A DNA stretch of 64,000 nt from Georgenia_A wangjunii (lineage in GTDB: Bacteria; Actinomycetota; Actinomycetes; Actinomycetales; Actinomycetaceae), in assembly GCF_036421915.1 (NCBI RefSeq), contig NZ_JAZGOM010000002.1; one strand, given 5' to 3'. Positions 50,629-58,778 of the stretch are shown piece after piece. The position numbers and the translations under genes were made by a program. Below the pieces are notes generated by a model. It ran no database searches and had not been told where the DNA came from. It saw only the letters and a program-made list of their open reading frames with translations. Numbering within the stretch: the stretch's first letter is position 1; each line of letters opens with the position of its first letter.

Positions 50629-51426
50629 TCACGAGGTCTGGGCGGGCACGGGGGTGGCGTACTCCGGCGCCGTGAGTGCCCGGACGGAGGTGATCTCGAG
50701 CTCCTCGTGCTCCTCGAGCACGGCGGTCCCGCCGGCGGTGCGGATCGAGGCGAGCGCCCCGCCGGGGATGTCCAGCGCGACGGCGAGGGTCTGCGGGTCC
50801 CCGATCGCGCGCCACACGTACGGCGGGCTCACCTCGGTGCCCGTGACGACGACGCCGTCGCCCCCGCCCGTGATCCAGCTCGACGCCGTGAGCCGCTGCC
50901 CGGACAGCTCGATCGCCTCGGCGCCTGCGTTGCGCAGCTCCTCGAGGACGTTGACGAGGGTGAGGGCCGAGACGTCGCGGCCCGGGTCGTGGATCGTCAG
51001 CGCGACGCCCGGCCCGACGACGGGCAGGGTGCCGGCGAGGATGCCCTGGACGCGCGCCTGCTGCTCGGCGGCCTCCTGGGCGGCGGCGCGGGTGCTCGAG
51101 CCCGACTCGAGCTCGGCGAGCTCGCGGCGCAGCGCGTTGCCCTCGAGGACGAGGTTGTTGTTGCGCTCGGTCAGCTCGTCTAGCAGCCGCACGAGGTCGT
51201 CCTGGCGCATCGTGGCGAGGGAGTCGTCGTGGGTGTGGCGCACCTGGGCCACGAGCGCGAAGCCGACGCCGACGCAGAGGAGCACGATGAGCACGTGCAC
51301 GGCGCTGCGCCGAGGACGCACGAGCAGGTCCCTGAGCCTGGCCCGGGCGTGCGCGCCGGGAGCGACGTGCGGCGCCTCCCCCCGCTCCCCCGCGGTCCGG
51401 TGGGTCCCCTTCGCCTGTGGTGCCAC
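50629..51426 (-). CDS. DUF881-family membrane-anchored protein (second copy)
   Basis: A 265-residue protein with a basic cytoplasmic N-terminus, one membrane helix (VHVLIVLLCVGVGFALVAQV, about residues 43-62), a coiled coil (residues about 70-120) and the DUF881 domain (VGPGVALTIHDPGRDVSALTLVNVLEELRNAGAEAIELSGQRL). DUF881 and Sbp genes are conserved near division or envelope genes in Gram-positive bacteria, but functions are unclear. GTG 51426 lies five bases after the sbp stop. Confidence 0.87.
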   Translation of the reverse strand: MAPQAKGTHRTAGERGEAPHVAPGAHARARLRDLLVRPRRSAVHVLIVLLCVGVGFALVAQVRHTHDDSLATMRQDDLVRLLDELTERNNNLVLEGNALRRELAELESGSSTRAAAQEAAEQQARVQGILAGTLPVVGPGVALTIHDPGRDVSALTLVNVLEELRNAGAEAIELSGQRLTASSWITGGGDGVVVTGTEVSPPYVWRAIGDPQTLAVALDIPGGALASIRTAGGTAVLEEHEELEITSVRALTAPEYATPVPAQTS

Positions 51427-51430
51427 GCCG

Positions 51431-51763
51431 CTACGCCTTGAAGATCTGGCGCCGGATCGACGCGGCGTTGGAGAAGATGCGGATGCCGAGGACGACGACG
51501 ACGGCGGTGCTCAGCTGCGTCCCGACCCCGAGCTGGTCGCCGAGGAAGACGATGAACGCGGCGATGACGACGTTGAAGAGGAACGAGACGACGAAGACCC
51601 GGTCGTCGAACACCCCGTCGAGGTAGGCCCGCACGGCGCCGAAGAGCGCATCGAGCGCGGCGACGACGGCGATCGGCAGGTACGGCTGGAGGGCCGGGGG
51701 CACCGTCGGCTCGACGACGAGTCCGACGACGACGCCGAGGACGAGCCCGATGATGGCGAGCAT
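51431..51763 (-). CDS. sbp: Small basic membrane protein Sbp (DUF1290)
   Basis: A 110-residue protein with three membrane helices and the conserved end RIFSNAASIRRQIFKA, typical of DUF1290/Sbp, encoded near ftsZ in Bacillus. The function is unknown. It lies between two DUF881 genes, a conserved actinobacterial arrangement. Confidence 0.9.
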   Translation of the reverse strand: MLAIIGLVLGVVVGLVVEPTVPPALQPYLPIAVVAALDALFGAVRAYLDGVFDDRVFVVSFLFNVVIAAFIVFLGDQLGVGTQLSTAVVVVLGIRIFSNAASIRRQIFKA

Positions 51764-51769
51764 GGCTCT

Positions 51770-52648
51770 CTACCTTCCCTCTCCGTCGGCGCCCGGGACG
51801 GGCACCTGGTCCTCGCCGGTGGCCATCGGGTTCGCGTAGCGCAGCGTCCGGGCCGGGCTCCCCGACAGCTCGAGGTCGTCGGCGCGTGAGATGCTCACGG
51901 AGATCCCGAACGTGTCGCGCAGCGCGGCGAGGTGCGCTCCGCCGGTGGTCCGCGCCAGACCCGTCTGCAGGCTCTGCGGGTCACCGACGGCCTCGATCGT
52001 ATAGGGGCGCGCGAGGGGGGCCAGGTCGACGAGGATGGCTCGCCCCGCCGAGCGGATGGCGCTGAGGGTCGTCAGCCGGTGCCCGTTGATGGCCACGGCC
52101 TCGGCCCCCGCGGACCACAGCGCCGTCGCGACGACCTGTAGGTCGAGGTCCTGGACGAACCCCTCGTCTGAGCCCGGGACCCCCTCGATGGCGTCACGGG
52201 AGTCGTCGAGGGTGATGACGACGCCGGGGCCGCTCACCGCGGCGCTGCCCGCGTTGACGCCGAGGAGCTGGAGGTAGTCGAGGAACGCACCGTCGGCGCC
52301 CTGGAGCCGCTGCGCCTGGAGCGTCTCGATCGCGGCGACCACCTGGGCGTGCTCCTCCGTCAGCGTCTCACCCTGCGCGGTGCGGTCCCGGATCTCCTCG
52401 GTGAGGAGCTGGCGAGCCTCGGTCGCGCCCTCCCGGGGGGCGCGCAGCTCGCGGGCCGCCCACACGGACACGAGGCCGAGGGTGGCGGCGACGGCGACGA
52501 TGACCGCCTTGCGCCACAGGGGCAGGACCGGCGCGGTGCCCCGCGCCTTGCGCTCCGCAGCCTCGTGGTACCCGGCGTCGAGCGGACGGTCCATGACCTC
52601 CCGCAGCAGCGTCATCGAGACGTCGGGACGCACGGGTGGGACGTTCAC
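51770..52648 (-). CDS. DUF881-family membrane-anchored protein (first copy)
   Basis: A 292-residue protein with a membrane helix (AVIVAVAATLGLVSVWAA, about residues 49-66), a coiled coil with EEIRDRTAQGETLTEEHAQVVAAIETLQAQ (in parts), and the DUF881 domain with GPGVVITLDDSRD and LVVATALWSAGAEAVAINGHRL-type segment. It is the paralogue of the 50629-51426 gene. GTG 52648 overlaps the pgsA stop. Confidence 0.87.
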   Translation of the reverse strand: MNVPPVRPDVSMTLLREVMDRPLDAGYHEAAERKARGTAPVLPLWRKAVIVAVAATLGLVSVWAARELRAPREGATEARQLLTEEIRDRTAQGETLTEEHAQVVAAIETLQAQRLQGADGAFLDYLQLLGVNAGSAAVSGPGVVITLDDSRDAIEGVPGSDEGFVQDLDLQVVATALWSAGAEAVAINGHRLTTLSAIRSAGRAILVDLAPLARPYTIEAVGDPQSLQTGLARTTGGAHLAALRDTFGISVSISRADDLELSGSPARTLRYANPMATGEDQVPVPGADGEGR

Positions 52649-53274
52649 GCGGACCGCACCCCGGGCGTCCGCGCCCGCGCCCGCGCGCGCTCGGTGCGCA
52701 CGATGGCGACGACCTGCTCGACGTAGAGGAGGCAGGCGAACCAGTACAGGCCCACCCCCCACAGCGCGCTGGCCCAGCCGAACGTCGAGGCGACCACGCC
52801 GAGGAGCCCCGGGGTGCCGGCGAGGAGGAGGAGCGGAAAGGCGTACATGAGGCCGAAGGTGCCGGCCTTCCCCGCCATGTGGACGGGGAGCGGCCCGTAC
52901 CCGTAGCGGCTGAGGACGGGGATCATCCCCGCGAGGACGAGCTCGCGCACGACGATGAGCCCGACGAGCCAGCCGGGCACGAGCTCGCGCCACGCGAGGG
53001 CGATGAGCGTGACGAAGATGTACAGCCGGTCGGCGGCCGGGTCGAGGATCTGCCCCACGCGCGTCGTCTGGTTGAGGCGGCGCGCGAGGTAGCCGTCGAG
53101 CCAGTCGCTCGCACCGGCGGCGGCGAGGACGACGAGCGCCGCGACGTCGTACTCGTTGAGGATGAGCCACGCGAAGACCGGCACGAGGAGGAGCCGGAGC
53201 AGGCTGATGACGTTGGGGACGGTGACGATGCGCTCAGCGCGCGCCTGCTCCGTCTCCTGCCCCCGGGTGCTCAC
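52645..53274 (-). CDS. pgsA: CDP-diacylglycerol-glycerol-3-phosphate phosphatidyltransferase-type enzyme
   Basis: A 209-residue CDP-alcohol phosphatidyltransferase with five to six membrane helices. The catalytic signature is SDWLDGYLARRLNQTTRVGQILDPAADR in two halves near residues 58-85 (D-x2-D-G-x2-A-R-x8-G-x3-D-x3-D). Phosphatidylglycerol-phosphate synthesis is most likely, though phosphatidylinositol-phosphate synthases share the motif. GTG 53274 lies seven bases after TAGGCT. First gene of the DUF881-Sbp operon. Confidence 0.85.
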   Translation of the reverse strand: MSTRGQETEQARAERIVTVPNVISLLRLLLVPVFAWLILNEYDVAALVVLAAAGASDWLDGYLARRLNQTTRVGQILDPAADRLYIFVTLIALAWRELVPGWLVGLIVVRELVLAGMIPVLSRYGYGPLPVHMAGKAGTFGLMYAFPLLLLAGTPGLLGVVASTFGWASALWGVGLYWFACLLYVEQVVAIVRTERARARARTPGVRSA

Positions 53275-53281
53275 GCCGCTC

Positions 53282-53287
53282 AGCCTA
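53282..53287 (-). promoter_or_regulatory. -10 hexamer TAGGCT of the pgsA operon
   Basis: On the minus strand TAGGCT is followed by seven bases and the GTG at 53274, one base more than exact leaderless spacing. Confidence 0.45.
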
Positions 53288-53357
53288 CGCACGCGGACAC
53301 GTCTGCCCGGGCGAACTCCGCCGAACGAGACCCGCCCGTGATCTCGCGCCGCTCGCG

Positions 53358-53870
53358 TCAGTCGGCGGCGACCCGGAACGCGCGAGCGCGGATCCGGGCG
53401 TGGAGCCGCTCGAGGACCTCGATCTGCTCGTCCGACCGCTCGACGAGCGTCGCGAACGTCTCCTCGGGCAGGCCGAGGTCCGCCGCGAGCTCGGCCATCG
53501 TCTGCCACAGCCCGCGCTTGCCGAGGACGGCGCTGCGCATGATCTCGACCTCGAGAAGGAGGCCCATGGGCGAGCGACGGAACGGGCGGCGGTTGATCTT
53601 GAGCCGGGCCATGTGCTCGGCGACGGCGACGGCGAGCTGGCGGTGGCGGCGCTGGCGTGCCCCGAGCGCCGAGATGATCTCCCGGACGGTGTCGCTCTCC
53701 TGGCCCACCTGCCGCGCGAGCGCCGCGAACTCCTCCCCGAACGGGGTGTCCGCCCACACCTTGGCCATCCGTTCGAAGCGACCGACGCCGCCGGCCGCAC
53801 CGGAGAGGTGGTCGGAGAGGTAGAGGTCGAGCAGGTCGGCGTCGAGGTGGTCGGGGACCGTGGGTCGCAT
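53358..53870 (-). CDS. Conserved helical protein of unknown function
   Basis: A 170-residue soluble, mainly helical protein: LDADLLDLYLSDHLSGAAGGVGRFERMA at the start and a repeat-like series of helices (FGEEFAALARQVGQESDTVREIISALG). The pattern resembles small ferritin-like or four-helix proteins common in actinobacteria, but no metal-binding motif is clear. The ATG at 53870 has the strong Shine-Dalgarno AAGGAG. Function unknown. Confidence 0.75.
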   Translation of the reverse strand: MRPTVPDHLDADLLDLYLSDHLSGAAGGVGRFERMAKVWADTPFGEEFAALARQVGQESDTVREIISALGARQRRHRQLAVAVAEHMARLKINRRPFRRSPMGLLLEVEIMRSAVLGKRGLWQTMAELAADLGLPEETFATLVERSDEQIEVLERLHARIRARAFRVAAD

Positions 53871-53943
53871 GCGGGGCTCCTTCTAGGCCGGGTAGGACAA
53901 CCTCACCATCGCCACCGACAGGCCGCACCTCGTGCACCACGCC

Positions 53944-53949
53944 TAGAGT
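53944..53949 (+). promoter_or_regulatory. -10 hexamer TAGAGT of the F420/LLM gene
   Basis: TAGAGT is followed by seven bases and the ATG at 53957, near-exact leaderless spacing. Confidence 0.5.
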
Positions 53950-53956
53950 TGGCTGC

Positions 53957-54952
53957 ATGACATCGATGCGATTTGGCATGTTCGTGCCCCAGGGCTGGCG
54001 CTTCGACCTCGTCGGGATCGACGAGGCGCAGCACTGGACCGTCATGAGCGACCTGGCGAAGCGGGCCGACGCGGGCCCGTGGGAGTCGGTCTGGGTCTAC
54101 GACCACTTCCACACGACGCCGGAGCCGAGCGAGGAGGCCACGCACGAGGCGTGGAGCCTCATGGCCGGCCTCGCCGCCGTCACCAAGCGCGTCCGCCTCG
54201 GCCAGATGTGTACGTGCATGGGCTACCGCAACCCGATGTACCTCGCCAAGGTCGCCGCGACGATCGACCACATCAGCGGCGGGCGCCTCGAGATGGGCAT
54301 CGGCGGCGGCTGGTACGAGCACGAGTGGCGCGCCTACGGCTACGACTTCCCGCGTGCGGGGATCCGGCTCGGGATGCTCGACGAGGGCGTCCAGATCATG
54401 CGCCAGGCGTGGACAGACGGCGTGGCCACGCTGGAGGGGAAGCACTACCAGGTCGACGGCGCGATCTGCCGCCCGCTCCCCCGCCAGGTCGACGGCCCGC
54501 CGCTGTGGATCGCGGGCGGCGGGGAGAAGGTCACCCTGCGGATCGCCGCGCAGCACGCCCGCTACACGAACTTCGACGGCACGCTCGAGGGCTTCACCCG
54601 GAAGTCGGGGATCCTCGCCGAGCACTGCCGCGGGCAGGGCACCGACTTCGACGCGATCGTCCGCTCGGCGAACTACAACGTCATGATCGGCGCCACCGCG
54701 GCCGAGGTCGACCAGCGCCTCGACGCGCTCACGGAGCGCCTCAGCGCGCACCTGGGCCCCGAGCAGGTCGAGGCCCAGCTCCGCGGGTTCCGCGGCATGC
54801 CGGCCCACGGCACGCCGGAGCAGATCATCGAGAACCTCACGGCGCTGCGCGAGGCGGGGATGAGCTACGGGATCTTCTACTTCCCCGAGGCGGCCTACGA
54901 CACGTCGGGGATCGAGCTCTTCGAGCGCGAGGTCATCCCCGCCCTCTCCTGA
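53957..54952 (+). CDS. LLM-class F420-dependent-type oxidoreductase
   Basis: A 331-residue luciferase-like enzyme of the F420-dependent group: MRFGMFVPQGWRFDLVGID, SVWVYDHFHTTP with the His pair, THEAWSLMAGLAAVTKRVRLGQMCTCMGYRNPMYLAKVAATIDHISGGRLEMGIGGGWYEHEW (in parts). TIGR03560-like members act on unknown substrates using F420. The gene is monocistronic and is followed by a perfect hairpin repeat element. Confidence 0.87.
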   Translation: MTSMRFGMFVPQGWRFDLVGIDEAQHWTVMSDLAKRADAGPWESVWVYDHFHTTPEPSEEATHEAWSLMAGLAAVTKRVRLGQMCTCMGYRNPMYLAKVAATIDHISGGRLEMGIGGGWYEHEWRAYGYDFPRAGIRLGMLDEGVQIMRQAWTDGVATLEGKHYQVDGAICRPLPRQVDGPPLWIAGGGEKVTLRIAAQHARYTNFDGTLEGFTRKSGILAEHCRGQGTDFDAIVRSANYNVMIGATAAEVDQRLDALTERLSAHLGPEQVEAQLRGFRGMPAHGTPEQIIENLTALREAGMSYGIFYFPEAAYDTSGIELFEREVIPALS

Positions 54953-54985
54953 CCCGCGCTTCCCTGGCCCCTCCCCCCTCCTCTG

Positions 54986-55031
54986 GTGATCATGCAGAAG
55001 TGCCGGGACAGCGGCACTTCTGCATGATCAC
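54986..55031. repeat. Inverted repeat element, copy 2 (perfect 20-bp arms)
   Basis: GTGATCATGCAGAAGTGCCG (54986-55005) and its exact complement (55012-55031) flank a six-base loop. The arm is the same as in the element at 20085-20157. It lies between the convergent LLM and epimerase genes and can also work as a bidirectional terminator. Confidence 0.85.
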
Positions 55032-55068
55032 GAGGGGGTTTGCGCGGAAGTGCGCGCCGCAGCGGGGG

Positions 55069-56112
55069 TCAGCGGGGGCGCATAGGGACGCTCGCGCCGC
55101 CCTCGCCGTGCGCGATGCCGCGCATGAGCTCGCGCAGCGCGGAGGCCGCGGTGCGCCGTGGGCGCCAGCCGAGGACGACGCGCGCCCGAGTCGTGTCCAT
55201 GACGGGCACGCTCATCGCGAGGTCGACCCATCCCGGGCTCGTGGGCTGCAGGTGCGCGTGCCACGTCCCCGCGACGACCGCGCGGACGAGCCGCGGCGGG
55301 AGCTCGACGAGGCGGCCGTGGTCGAGCACCCGGGCGAGGGCGTCGGCGGTGAGGAGGTCGTCGGCGGCGAGGTTGAAGGGGCCCCCGGCACGCTGGACGA
55401 CGATCCGGGCGTAGGCGTCGGCGACGTCGTCGGCGTGGAGCGCCTGTGCGCGCACGCCGGCCGGCAGCGGCGCGAACGGCAGACGGTGCCGGCGCAGCGG
55501 GCGGACGGGGACGAACCGGCCGAGGAAGTAGCGTGCGATCTCCGCGCCGGCGGCCTCCTGGAAGATGAGCCCGGGCCGCACCCGGGCGACGACCATGGCC
55601 GGGTTGTCGCGGTGGACCTCGTCGACGACCCGCTCCTGGGCGGCCTTGTCGACGCTGTACTCCGACGTCGGGACGCCGAGCGTCGGCCAGGTCTCGTCGC
55701 GCGGGAGGTCGTCGTCGACGCCGCCGTACGCCCCCACGGACGACCCGACGACGAGGTGGCGCACACCCGCGCCCGCGGCGGCCAGCGCCACCCGGCGGGT
55801 CCCCTCGACGTTCGTGCGCCGCAGCACCTCGCGCTCGTGGTTCGGCTGGAGGAGCCACGCCAGGTGGACGACGGCGTCGGCGCCGGCGAACGTGCCCTCG
55901 AGGTGCGCGAGGAGCTCCATCTCCTCCGCGCTGCCCCGCACGGGCTCGCCGATGTCCGCCCGGACCCACTCCGCCCCGTCGTACGGGGCGCTGGAGCGGT
56001 CGGGGAACCGGCGGGCGACCCCGACGACCGAGGTGACCTCGGGACGGCGGTGCAAGGCTCGTAGCACCGCCGTCCCGACGTTCCCGCTCGCACCGACGAC
56101 GACGACCCTCAC
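55069..56112 (-). CDS. NAD-dependent epimerase/dehydratase-family protein
   Basis: A 347-residue extended short-chain dehydrogenase. The nucleotide loop is VVVGASGNVGTAVLRAL (residues 4-20), and the catalytic region contains VVGSSVGAYGG and SEYSVDKAAQERVV with the Tyr-x3-Lys pair. The C-terminal part is atypical for sugar epimerases, so the substrate is uncertain. GTG 56112 follows GAGGAG. The next upstream gene is a small acidic protein on the same strand. Confidence 0.85.
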   Translation of the reverse strand: MRVVVVGASGNVGTAVLRALHRRPEVTSVVGVARRFPDRSSAPYDGAEWVRADIGEPVRGSAEEMELLAHLEGTFAGADAVVHLAWLLQPNHEREVLRRTNVEGTRRVALAAAGAGVRHLVVGSSVGAYGGVDDDLPRDETWPTLGVPTSEYSVDKAAQERVVDEVHRDNPAMVVARVRPGLIFQEAAGAEIARYFLGRFVPVRPLRRHRLPFAPLPAGVRAQALHADDVADAYARIVVQRAGGPFNLAADDLLTADALARVLDHGRLVELPPRLVRAVVAGTWHAHLQPTSPGWVDLAMSVPVMDTTRARVVLGWRPRRTAASALRELMRGIAHGEGGASVPMRPR

Positions 56113-56137
56113 GTGGTGCTCCTCGTCGTCGCGTCCG

Positions 56138-56299
56138 TCAGGACTGGGGCTCGCCCGTCACGTCGGCGTCGTCCGCACCCTCGGCGGGCTGGTTCGGCGC
56201 GCTCGTGCCCGGACGGCGGTTCTCGAGCATGTCGGGGTCCGCGTCCGGGTCCTGCGCGGCGTCGTAGGGCTTTTCGCTGGGGGTGGTGTTCTCGCTCAT
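56138..56299 (-). CDS. Small acidic protein
   Basis: A 53-residue frame starting at ATG 56299 and ending in TGA at 56138. The sequence opens MSENTTPSEKPYDAAQDPDA and is rich in Asp, Pro and Glu, with a PDMLENRRPGTSAPNQP segment, so it is probably disordered. Codon use follows the strand's coding bias. Short proteins with YDAAQDPDADP occur in other actinobacteria (from memory). Function unknown. It lies between the epimerase gene and the YihY gene. Confidence 0.6.
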   Translation of the reverse strand: MSENTTPSEKPYDAAQDPDADPDMLENRRPGTSAPNQPAEGADDADVTGEPQS

Positions 56300-56344
56300 G
56301 TGCCTACGCTCGCACCGCTCCCGGCCCGCCGCATCCGCAGGCGC

Positions 56345-57430
56345 TCACTCGTCCGCGTCGGCGTTGCGACCGGCGGACTCACGCAGCTCGCGGCCCTTGG
56401 CGATGTCCTCCTGCTCCTTCTCCGCCTTCTTGTCGCTCGCCTTCGTGTCCCGCGGCGGGAGCTGGATGGTCTCCTCGGCGGCGATACCGCCCTGGAGCTC
56501 GCGCGAGCGCTCGAGCTCGGCGTCGAGCTCGGCGCCGAAGAGCAGGGCGAGGTTCATGACGTAGATCCACAGCAGGAACACGATGACGCCGGCGAGCGCC
56601 CCGTACGTCGCGTCGTAGCTGCCGAAGTTGGCGACGTAGAACCCGAGCCCGACGGACGCGAGGAGCGCGACGACGATGGCGACGATCGCGCCCACGCTGA
56701 TCCACGTGAACTTCGGCTGCTTGACGTTCGGGGTGAAGTAGTAGAGGAGCGCGACGATGACGATGATGGCCACGAGGACGACCGGCCACTTCGCGATGTT
56801 CCACACGGTCACGGCGGTCGAGCCGAGACCGATGGCGTCCCCGACGGCCTGGGCCACCGGACCGGAGACGACGAGCATGACGCCGACGAGGGCCACGAGC
56901 ACGAGGAGCAGCGCGGTGATGCCGTACATGATGGGACGCAGCTTCCAGATCGGACGCCCCTCGGGGATCTCGTAGATCCGGTTCATCGCCCGCCCGAATG
57001 CGTTGACGTAGTTCGACGCCGTCCACAGCGCGGTGAGGATACCGATGATGAGTCCGATGCTCGCGCCCGATGCGCCCGCGACGCTCGCGATGATCGGCTC
57101 GATCTGGTCGAGCGTGTCCTGCGGCACGAAGTCCGAGGCCATCTGGAGGAGGGTGTCCGTCGTCGCCTCGGCCTGACCGACGAGCCCGAGGATCGACACG
57201 AGCGCGATGAGCGCGGGGAACAGCGAGAGGACCGCGTAGTACGTCAGGGCCGCCGCGAGGTCCGTGCACTGGTCCTTGCCGAACTCCCGGAGCGTCTTGC
57301 GCAGCGTGTAGCCCCACGAGGGTTTCGTCAGGTCGGTCGGGCCGTCGGGCTTGCGGCCGTCCTCGGGCTCCGCGCCCGTCCTGCCCGCCGTCTGCGTGCG
57401 TCCGCCGTCGCCGTGCCTCGTGCTCGCCAT
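56345..57430 (-). CDS. YihY/BrkB-family membrane protein
   Basis: A 361-residue protein with six membrane helices between residues 55 and 310. The family pattern is DLAAALTYYAVLSLFPALIALVS near residue 57 and LTALWTASNYVNAFGRAMNRIYEIPEGRP near residue 134. It is no longer regarded as RNase BN; suggested roles are export or envelope functions. The hydrophilic C-terminal tail is charged (KASDKKAEKEQEDIAKGREL). The ATG at 57430 follows GGAGGGG. Confidence 0.9.
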   Translation of the reverse strand: MASTRHGDGGRTQTAGRTGAEPEDGRKPDGPTDLTKPSWGYTLRKTLREFGKDQCTDLAAALTYYAVLSLFPALIALVSILGLVGQAEATTDTLLQMASDFVPQDTLDQIEPIIASVAGASGASIGLIIGILTALWTASNYVNAFGRAMNRIYEIPEGRPIWKLRPIMYGITALLLVLVALVGVMLVVSGPVAQAVGDAIGLGSTAVTVWNIAKWPVVLVAIIVIVALLYYFTPNVKQPKFTWISVGAIVAIVVALLASVGLGFYVANFGSYDATYGALAGVIVFLLWIYVMNLALLFGAELDAELERSRELQGGIAAEETIQLPPRDTKASDKKAEKEQEDIAKGRELRESAGRNADADE

Positions 57431-57483
57431 CGTGCCCCTCCGTCGTCGTCTGCGGCGCGGGTGCGCCCTCCAGGGGGCAAGCC

Positions 57484-58668
57484 TTACCGCTCCGGGTGCC
57501 GAGCGCCCGTCGAGAGGTCGCGCCGCACCTCCGCGTCCGTGCCGACGAGAGTGATCCCGTCCTCGTCGTCAGCCTCGCCCGAGGGGGCCGGTCCGCCCAC
57601 GACGACGCCGTCGGCGATCTGTGCCCCCTCGTCGAGGACCGCGCGCTCGACGCGCGCCCCGGCCCCGACCACGACGTCGTCGAGGAGGACGGAGTCGATG
57701 ACCTCCGCGCCCGGTCCCACGCGCACCCCCGGGCCGAGGACGCTGCCGCTCACGCGCCCCTCGATGGTGACCCCGGCACCGAGGAGGGACCGTTCGACCT
57801 GTCCCTGCGGGCTGACCCGCACGCCACCCCGGCGGGTGCCGCGCGTGACGATCGGCCAGGCGTCGTCGTCGACGTCGAAGGGGGCGTCGGGCGAGGCGAA
57901 CGCGAGGTTGGTGCGCCAGTACGCGTCCACGGTGCCGACGTCCTGCCAGTAGCCGGTGTGCCGGTGCTCGCGCGCCACGCCACGCTCGACGAAGGACGGC
58001 AGGAGCGCGACCCCGAGGTCCGTCATCGCCTCCTCCCCCTGCTCCGCGACCCGCTCGAGCGCCGCGAGGAGGGCGTCCGGGGCGAAGACGAACACCTCCG
58101 TCGTCACGACGTCCGTCGCGGGACGGTCGGGCTTGAGCGCGTAGCCCGTCACGCGTCCCTCGTCGGTCTCGACGACGCCGTAGCGCGTGTTGTCGCCGTC
58201 GTGCTGGACGGTGACCATCGTCAGCTCCGCCCCGGAGGCGAGGTGCTCGGCGACGACGTCGGCGTAGTCGAGGCGGTAGACGGCGTCCGCCGAGGCGACG
58301 ACGACGACGTCGGCCCGGTGCTCGGCGATGAGGCGGGCGTGGCGCCACAGGGCGTCCGCCGTGCCCGCGTGCCAGCCCTCGCGCTCGTCCCCCTGGTAGG
58401 GCTCGAGCACGAGGAGGCCGCCGCGGGTGCGGTCGAGGTCCCACGGACGGCCGTTGGCGAGGTGGACGTTGAGCGACGTGGGGTGGAACTGCTGGACGAC
58501 CCACACGTCCTCGAGGCCGGAGTTGCGGGCGTTGCTCAGCGGGAAGTCGATGAGCCGGTGCGTCCCGGCGAAGCGGACGGCCGGCTTGGCCCGGCGCTCG
58601 GTGAGGAGCTCGAGGCGGGAGCCGGCACCCCCGGCCAGGACGATGACGAGCGTGCGTGGTGGTGCCAT
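57484..58668 (-). CDS. Glucose-1-phosphate adenylyltransferase-like nucleotidyltransferase
   Basis: A 394-residue GlgC-family enzyme. The N-terminal nucleotide-binding loop is VLAGGAGSRLELLTERRAKPAVRFAG (residues about 11-36), close to but not identical with GlgC (GGxGTRL, RAKPAVPF), followed by HRLIDFPLSNARNSGL and an NTR-type GDNTRYGVVETD. The C-terminal left-handed beta helix (EGRVSGSVLGPGVRVGPGAEV) is present. A role in ADP-glucose or a related nucleotide sugar is likely; the altered loop leaves the exact product open. The ATG at 58668 follows GGGGAGG. Confidence 0.85.
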   Translation of the reverse strand: MAPPRTLVIVLAGGAGSRLELLTERRAKPAVRFAGTHRLIDFPLSNARNSGLEDVWVVQQFHPTSLNVHLANGRPWDLDRTRGGLLVLEPYQGDEREGWHAGTADALWRHARLIAEHRADVVVVASADAVYRLDYADVVAEHLASGAELTMVTVQHDGDNTRYGVVETDEGRVTGYALKPDRPATDVVTTEVFVFAPDALLAALERVAEQGEEAMTDLGVALLPSFVERGVAREHRHTGYWQDVGTVDAYWRTNLAFASPDAPFDVDDDAWPIVTRGTRRGGVRVSPQGQVERSLLGAGVTIEGRVSGSVLGPGVRVGPGAEVIDSVLLDDVVVGAGARVERAVLDEGAQIADGVVVGGPAPSGEADDEDGITLVGTDAEVRRDLSTGARHPER

Positions 58669-58766
58669 GTCGGTCCTCCCCTGCTGCGGCGCTGCGATCC
58701 TCCGGCGCCGCCGGGAGCACCGCAACCGGTGGCGTGGGTCCCCGGCACGAGGCGTCGTCAGGCGAC

Positions 58767-58772
58767 TACTGT
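58767..58772 (+). promoter_or_regulatory. -10 hexamer TACTGT of leaderless TetR-family gene
   Basis: TACTGT ends exactly seven bases before the ATG at 58779. No Shine-Dalgarno is present. Confidence 0.55.
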
Positions 58773-58778
58773 GCCCTC

